A stretch of DNA of 64,000 nucleotides. Origin: Rhodospirillales bacterium. Lineage in GTDB: Bacteria > Pseudomonadota > Alphaproteobacteria > Reyranellales > Reyranellaceae. Every line of letters begins with the position of its first letter. Position 1 is the first letter of the stretch. The notes beneath the pieces were generated by a model. That model made no database searches and was not told where the DNA came from. It worked only from the letters and a program-made list of their open reading frames with translations. The position numbers and the translations under genes were made by a program. The stretch spans positions 1 to 64,000 of the forward strand of contig JACPOB010000084.1 in assembly GCA_016185145.1 (NCBI GenBank), in the 5' to 3' direction. Below, in pieces: positions 58,762 to 64,000 of this stretch.

Positions 58762-59113
58762 GCGTGAGATCCCTGTAAAGGCGATGGAATCCATTCAGCT
58801 GCTTTGCGCCGAAAGCTTGGCATCATCGCGACGCACAAGCCGTTCGGCGGCCGCCGCGCCGAATGAAGCGGGAAGTTGCCGAAACGACACACTCAAGCCG
58901 GCGCGAAGGGTCGCCTTCTGCGAGAGCCGGGACTGTGGGTTTTCGCACCATCGCGGTGACGAAGCCGTGAGACTCGGCGCGCATGCTGCGACAAGCGTGC
59001 TGCGCGCCCCCCTCGAACGCGTGCCTCATTGCTTCAGCAGAACCGCAAGGAGACACGCGTCACCGCATCTTGCAATGTGCCCTGCTGTCAGGTTCCTTCT
59101 GGTGTGGCTGCCG
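58762..59113. other. Spacer between the cyclase-TPR and PAP2-autotransporter genes
   Basis: About 350 bases. It should contain the cyclase promoter. No convincing gene, repeat or RNA is visible; the small open frame at 58823-59056 on the minus strand has no family-like sequence or ribosome binding site. Confidence 0.5.
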
Positions 59114-62100
59114 TCACCAGACCATGCGCACGCCGGCGGTGATGGCATGCGCGCTGTCCTGGGCCGAGATGTCGCCCTCGTAGCGGAGATAGACCGACGT
59201 CGCCTCGGCGATCGCCGTGTTGGCCGACAGGCCGATGACCGCGCCGTCGCGCTGCGGGGAGACGCCCCAGGTCGTGAACGGCATCGCCGGCGCGCCCGCC
59301 AGCGTCGCCGCTACCGGACGGCCGACGTCGGCATACTCATGGCTCCAGCCCAGGCGAAGCTGCATCGCGAGCTTTTCCCGCCAGCCCAGGTCCATCGACC
59401 CGCCGAGCTGTGCGCCGATCACCGTGCGCAGCGAGTTGGTCGTCTGCTGCGCCACCGAGAGATTGAGCGACTGCGCGCCCGTCTCGGTGAAGGCGTTCTG
59501 GTTGGCCGTGTAGGCTTGTAGCCGCGCGAACGGCGTCACGAAGGCGTTGGCATTGGTGCCGATGTCGAAGCGGTATCCCGTCTCGAGCTGGCCGTACCAC
59601 TGGTTGGCCCCGGTCTGGCCGTTGGCGGTGCGCGGCTGCAGGCCGGGCACGGCGATGTTCCGCCACATCTGGTTCCAGGTGTAGGCGTAGCCGATCAGGC
59701 CATCGGCATAGACCTTGTCCTGGGCGAAGCCGCCATAGAGGCCGACCTGGAAGGTGTTGGAGCGGCCCATGCCGTCGAAGCCGCTGACCCACTGCGTGCC
59801 GGTCGAGTAGCCCGCGGTCACGCCCATGCGGAAGTTGTCCGTGACCAGGCGATCGAGGCCGGCGGCGAAGCCGCCGGCATTGTAGGTGACGGTGCCGACG
59901 GACTGGCCGGCGCCGATGGTGCCGAGGCCACCCAGCGCGCCGCCCCAGGCGCCCCACTTCGGCGGCACGGTGGCATCGCAGGCGACGTCGCAGGCCTCGG
60001 CCAGCGCCACGCGATTGCTCATCGGTGACCCGCCGCCGCCGGTCTGGTTGCTGAAATTGTTCATGAAGAGCTGCATGCCCTGGACCATCGAGGTCGAGAA
60101 GCCGGCGTAGTTGTTGCCCGAGATTGCCGTCATGACGGCCTGGCCCTGCTGCGCGGTGGCGGTGGCGAGCGTGCCCAGTACGGTGGCGAAATCGCCGGTG
60201 GCGTTGTTGGCGTTGGCGTCGAGCACCGCGCCGACGGCGTACTGGGTCGGGTTCAAGGCCTGCGCCGCGAAGCCGCCGATCGCCAGGTTGAGATAGGCGT
60301 TGTTGGCGTCGTAGCTCAGGCTCGACTGCAGGAAGGGATAGGGCTCGTTCACCGACGCGAACGTGCCGGTCAATCCGCCGGCCGCGTTCAGGATCCTGTA
60401 GGTGGTGCTCGGCGCATAGTTGGTGCCGGGCTGGGCGACGACGCTCACCGTGCCGCCCTGCAGCGCCGCCGCGCCGCCGACATTGAGCAGGCTGTTCTGG
60501 CTCGGGCCGTTGACCTGTGTGCTCAGCGTGCCGGTGCTGCTGTTGGCGAAGTTGCCCGCGACCGTGAATGTGCCGGTCGGGTTGCCGGGCGCCACGACGC
60601 CGGCATTGACCACATTGCCGCCCACCGTGCCGGTGCCGCTCAGCGTGCCGCCGTTGGCGATGTCGGTCAGCATCGTGCCGTTGTTGACGATCGTGCCCTG
60701 GTTCACCAGCACCGAGTTGACCGACTGGAAGGTGCCGCCGTTGCTGAGCGTCGAGCCCGGCGACACCGAATAGCCGCCGCCGCTCACGAAGGTGGCGCCC
60801 GGATAGGTTGTCAGGTTGCCGATCAGCGTGCCGCTGAGGCCCAGCGTCGGCGTGCAGCCGCCCTGTGCGCAGCCCACGACGGTGCCGCCGGTGTAGGTGT
60901 TGTTGCCGCCCAGCACCAGCGTGCCGGTGCCCTGCAGGGTAAGGCCACCCGTGCCGCTGATGTTGTTGCCCCAGAAGTCCATGGCGTTGAAGCCGCCAGA
61001 TGCGGCGTTCATGTTGACCGTGACCATGCCGTTGTTGAACGCGCCGTAGCCGCCGGCCGCGGCATAGAGGTTGAGCCGCGCCCAGCCGCTGCCGTCGTCG
61101 AGCGGCACGCCGGCCGGCATCATGGTCGAGCTCAGCACGTCGAGCTGCTGCTGCGCGGTGAGATAGGGAAAGCGCGTGAACAGCAGCAGGTTCGAATTCG
61201 CCGGCGCCACGGTCGTGCTGTTGGCCGGCATCGGTCCCTGCAGACCGTAGGTGGCGATGTTCACGTAGGCCTGGTTGGCCGCGGTGAGCTGGCTGGCGTT
61301 GGGGAAAGTGCCGCTGGCGATGCACGACGCGACGCCGCCTCCCACGCACTGGGCGTAGGGCACGGCCGCCACCGGACCAAGCTCCTTGCCGAGCTGGGTC
61401 GAGGTGCTGGAGACGGCGTTATAGAAGGACGAGTTGACGTAGAGCGGATTGGCCGCCAGCAACTGCGTCATTGTGTAGTACGCGAGCACGCGCCCGCCGA
61501 TGATGTCGAGCGGATAGTGCACGCCCAGCACGTTGCGGCTGAGGCCGAACTCCAGCGCCGACACCATCACGCTCTGATAGGCCTGCGGCATCAGGATGGC
61601 GTTCAGCAGGGCGGTCGTATTGCCCATCGTCGAATGGCCGCTCATGAAGGAGGGGCTGTTTTCGTTCTCGACCCAGTTGCCGCTGATCTGGCCGAGCTGG
61701 GCGTAGCTCCACGGCTGCTGCGACGGCGGCAGGCTCGACCACGGCGCATTGGCGATGGTCGAGGAGACCTGGTAGGGGCGCAGATCCTGGCTGCCGGGAA
61801 AGGTCGTCTGCGCGCCTGGATACGGCGTGGTCGCCCAGGGTGTCGCCTGTCCCAGATTGTACCACGCGTTGTAGGAGCCGAAGCTGTACTTCATCGCCTC
61901 GATCTGCGGCGCGCCGAGGGCGAACTCCAGGATGGATTGGATGCGCCCGCTCATCGTGGGCGAGAGACCGGTCGCCATGGTCGTCGCCAGGTTTGCCGTC
62001 GCGGCGACGCCGGCGCCCAGCGGCACGAAGGCCGCACCGGCCTGGCCGTTGCCGAAGGACGAGGCGTTGATCGCCATGGCCGTCAGCTGCTCGGGACCCG

Positions 62101-62500
62101 CCGGGCTGGTGATCTGCAGCGGCAGGCCCGAGGCCATGCCCCATATGTGATATTGCAGCGCCGAGGTCTCGGTGTCGGCATTCAGCGCGGCCTGGTTGCG
62201 CTGCGCCGTCGTGGCGTTCTGGTAGATGTCGATGACGGTGCTGAGGGTGTTGTTGAGCAACGCCTGGCCGGCGGCCGTGTTCGGCAGGGTCGCGAACGAC
62301 TGGAGGTACGGATACTGGTCCTGCGCCTGGGCGCAGGAACTCACGCCGCCGCCGGGAGGGTTGCAGTTGACCTGGGCCGATGCCGGCCCCGCCGGAAGCA
62401 GCGGCAGGGCGAAGGCCAGCGCGGTGGCCAGTGCAGTGGCTAGTGCGGTCGTGCAGAGAAGCGGGCGCCGGCGGAAGCGATGCATGTCTGGTTCTTTCAT
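59114..62500 (-). CDS. Autotransporter 4 with PAP2-type phosphatase passenger
   Basis: About 1128 residues. A signal peptide with an ALATALATALAFALP repeat is followed by a vanadium-haloperoxidase/PAP2-like domain (about 30-400). The phosphatase motifs are SFMSGHSTMG and SRNVLGVHYPLDIIGGR (SR-x5-H-x3-D); the first motif, K-x6-RP, is not obvious. A beta-helix with an autotransporter-associated repeat (LTLQGTGTLVLGGNNTYTGGTVV) and a barrel (WGAWGGALGGLGTIGAGQ to MVW) complete it. It should expose an acid phosphatase at the cell surface. ATG 62500 or 62485 may be the start. The barrel is almost identical to that of the next gene. Confidence 0.88.
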   Translation of the reverse strand: MKEPDMHRFRRRPLLCTTALATALATALAFALPLLPAGPASAQVNCNPPGGGVSSCAQAQDQYPYLQSFATLPNTAAGQALLNNTLSTVIDIYQNATTAQRNQAALNADTETSALQYHIWGMASGLPLQITSPAGPEQLTAMAINASSFGNGQAGAAFVPLGAGVAATANLATTMATGLSPTMSGRIQSILEFALGAPQIEAMKYSFGSYNAWYNLGQATPWATTPYPGAQTTFPGSQDLRPYQVSSTIANAPWSSLPPSQQPWSYAQLGQISGNWVENENSPSFMSGHSTMGNTTALLNAILMPQAYQSVMVSALEFGLSRNVLGVHYPLDIIGGRVLAYYTMTQLLAANPLYVNSSFYNAVSSTSTQLGKELGPVAAVPYAQCVGGGVASCIASGTFPNASQLTAANQAYVNIATYGLQGPMPANSTTVAPANSNLLLFTRFPYLTAQQQLDVLSSTMMPAGVPLDDGSGWARLNLYAAAGGYGAFNNGMVTVNMNAASGGFNAMDFWGNNISGTGGLTLQGTGTLVLGGNNTYTGGTVVGCAQGGCTPTLGLSGTLIGNLTTYPGATFVSGGGYSVSPGSTLSNGGTFQSVNSVLVNQGTIVNNGTMLTDIANGGTLSGTGTVGGNVVNAGVVAPGNPTGTFTVAGNFANSSTGTLSTQVNGPSQNSLLNVGGAAALQGGTVSVVAQPGTNYAPSTTYRILNAAGGLTGTFASVNEPYPFLQSSLSYDANNAYLNLAIGGFAAQALNPTQYAVGAVLDANANNATGDFATVLGTLATATAQQGQAVMTAISGNNYAGFSTSMVQGMQLFMNNFSNQTGGGGSPMSNRVALAEACDVACDATVPPKWGAWGGALGGLGTIGAGQSVGTVTYNAGGFAAGLDRLVTDNFRMGVTAGYSTGTQWVSGFDGMGRSNTFQVGLYGGFAQDKVYADGLIGYAYTWNQMWRNIAVPGLQPRTANGQTGANQWYGQLETGYRFDIGTNANAFVTPFARLQAYTANQNAFTETGAQSLNLSVAQQTTNSLRTVIGAQLGGSMDLGWREKLAMQLRLGWSHEYADVGRPVAATLAGAPAMPFTTWGVSPQRDGAVIGLSANTAIAEATSVYLRYEGDISAQDSAHAITAGVRMVW

Positions 62501-62564
62501 TGATCGTGCAGCGCAGCCTAGTTTCAGGCCGACCTTCGTCAACGTTGCCATCACCCAGAATGGG

Positions 62565-64000
62565 TCACCACGTCATGCGGACGCCGGCGGTGATGGCGTG
62601 CGCGCTGTCCTGGGCCGAGATGTCGCCCTCGTAGCGGAGATAGATCGACGTCGCCTCGGCGATCGCCGTATTGGCGCTGAGGCCGATGACCACGCCGTCG
62701 CGCTGCGGCGAGATGCCGAAGGTGGTGAACGGCATGGCCGGCGCCCCCGCCAGGGTCGCCGTCACCGGACGGCCGACGTCGGCGTACTCGTGGCTCCAGC
62801 CCAGACGGAGCTGCATCAGAAGCTTCTCGCGCCAGCCGAGATCCATCGAGCCGCCGAGCTGCGCGCCGATCACCGACCGCAGCGAGTTGGTCGTCTGCTG
62901 AGCAACGGAGAGATTGAGCGACTGGGCGCCCGTCTCGGTGAAGGCGTTCTGGTTCGCCGTATAGGCTTGTAGCCGCGCGAACGGCGTCACGAAGGCGTTG
63001 GCATTGGTGCCGATGTCGAAGCGGTAGCCGGTCTCGAGCTGGCCGTACCACTGGTTGGCCCCGGTCTGGCCGTTGGCCGTGCGCTGCTGCAGGCCGGGCA
63101 CGGCGATGTTCCGCCACATCTGGTTCCAGGTGTAGGCGTAGCCGATCAGGCCGTCGGCATAGACCTTGTCCTGAGCGAAGCCGCCATAGAGGCCGACCTG
63201 GAAGGTGTTGGAGCGGCCCATGCCGTCGAAGCCGCTGACCCACTGGGTGCCGGTCGAGTAGCCCGCGGTCACGCCCATGCGGAAGTTGTCCGTGACCAGG
63301 CGATCGAGGCCGGCGGCGAAGCCGCCGGCATTGTAGGTGACGGTGCCGACGGACTGGCCGGCGCCGATGGTGCCGAGGCCGCCCAGCGCGCCACCCCAGG
63401 CGCCCCACTTCGGCGTGGTCGCATCGCAGGCGACGTCGCAGGCCTCGGCCAGCGCCACGCGGTTGCCCATCGGCGACCCGCCGCCGCCGGTCTGGTTGCT
63501 AAAATTGTTCATGAACAGTTGCATGCCCTGGACCATCGAGGTCGAGAAGCCGGCGTAGTTGTTGCCCGAGATCGCCTGCAGGGTCGCCTGCGCCTGGGCG
63601 TTCGAGGTCGTGTTGAAGGCCATGGCGCCCAGCACGGTGGCGAAGTCGCCGGTGGCGTTGTTGACGTTGGCGTCGAGCACCGCGCCCACGGCCGCCTGCG
63701 TCGGCGTCGCCGCGGCGGCGGCGAAGCCGCCGATCGCCAGGTTGAGATAGGCGTTGTTGGCGTCGTAGCTCAGGTTCGACAGCAGGAACGGATAGAGCTC
63801 GTTCACCGAGGCGAAGGTGCCGGTCAATCCGCCGGCCGCGCTCAGGATCGTGTAGGTCGTGCTGGGCGCGAAGCTCATGCCAGGCAGGGCCGTCACGACC
63901 ACCTGTCCGCCGAGGCTCGCCATGCCGCTGACAGTGATGCGGTCGCTCACGCCGCCGCCCGCGACCTCGGTCACGTAGGTGCCGCCCGCCGTCTGGGTGA
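62565..64000 (-). CDS. Autotransporter 5, C-terminal part (5' end outside window)
   Basis: The visible 478 codons contain the end of a beta-helix (GGTYVTEVAGGGVSDRITVSGMASLGGQVVVTA, TYTILSAAGGLTGTFASVNELYPFL) and a complete autotransporter barrel ending in MTW. The frame is still open at base 64000, so the passenger lies outside. From about base 62572 to 63555 it is nearly identical in DNA to 59121-60105 of autotransporter 4, with most differences silent or conservative; upstream of that the two diverge. Same orientation, 64 bases apart. Confidence 0.9.
   Translation of the reverse strand, partial: TQTAGGTYVTEVAGGGVSDRITVSGMASLGGQVVVTALPGMSFAPSTTYTILSAAGGLTGTFASVNELYPFLLSNLSYDANNAYLNLAIGGFAAAAATPTQAAVGAVLDANVNNATGDFATVLGAMAFNTTSNAQAQATLQAISGNNYAGFSTSMVQGMQLFMNNFSNQTGGGGSPMGNRVALAEACDVACDATTPKWGAWGGALGGLGTIGAGQSVGTVTYNAGGFAAGLDRLVTDNFRMGVTAGYSTGTQWVSGFDGMGRSNTFQVGLYGGFAQDKVYADGLIGYAYTWNQMWRNIAVPGLQQRTANGQTGANQWYGQLETGYRFDIGTNANAFVTPFARLQAYTANQNAFTETGAQSLNLSVAQQTTNSLRSVIGAQLGGSMDLGWREKLLMQLRLGWSHEYADVGRPVTATLAGAPAMPFTTFGISPQRDGVVIGLSANTAIAEATSIYLRYEGDISAQDSAHAITAGVRMTW

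Overview
The window is high-GC DNA packed with genes, with GTG starts, ATGA/GTGA overlaps, GC-rich intergenic palindromes and a gene set (TRAP and Bug/TctC transporters, PurH, KaiBC, HemY with a zinc ribbon, SDHAF4-like protein) typical of an alphaproteobacterium. My best guess is a free-living soil or water member of the Rhodospirillales/Hyphomicrobiales type, perhaps Reyranella-like; that is an impression from gene content, not a search result. There are no rRNA, tRNA, CRISPR or transposase genes that I can see.

Layout. 1-7.4 kb: the 3' part of a malic enzyme/phosphotransacetylase fusion gene (maeB) that runs abruptly into an amidohydrolase missing its N-terminus, a small PsiF-repeat protein, a complete TRAP transporter (dctP-dctQ-dctM) and an Rnk-type elongation factor. 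7.5-20 kb: housekeeping genes: two tandem ketopantoate-reductase paralogues coupled to a HAD phosphatase, rmuC, htpX, an SDHAF4-like protein, a FAD oxidoreductase coupled to threonine ammonia-lyase, a vapBC module, purH and a lipid kinase. 19.6-26 kb: a YafY/WYL regulator and an EVE-domain gene that share a 20-bp operator-like site, then a catabolic region with a GntR/FCD regulator, a TauD-type dioxygenase, two Bug-type binding proteins and a luciferase-like monooxygenase. 26-36 kb: a MetE-like methyltransferase, hemY, a hemD-mitofilin fusion, ogt, a secreted hydrolase, an acyltransferase and a YdcF protein. 34.9-40 kb: a kaiB-kaiC-hybrid histidine kinase operon next to a PAS/LuxR regulator. 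40-50 kb: three consecutive autotransporters with related barrels and one swapped passenger. 50-59 kb: argC, a second toxin-antitoxin pair, two class III cyclases, a LysR regulator and small secreted proteins. 59-64 kb: two more autotransporters with almost identical barrels, one carrying a PAP2 phosphatase passenger; the second runs off the end.

The most unusual signal is non-coding. Two intergenic regions 21 kb apart (about 17.82-18.09 kb and 38.68-39.08 kb) share the same order of parts: a 30-bp palindrome with outward T6/A6 ends, a near-consensus sigma-70 promoter with a 17-bp spacer, a GC hairpin at the predicted transcript start, an identical 22-nt motif, then shorter shared blocks with conserved spacing. 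Neither copy leads into an obvious gene on its strand. I read these as two members of an undescribed small-RNA or leader-like family.

Four other families of dispersed intergenic palindromes are also present.
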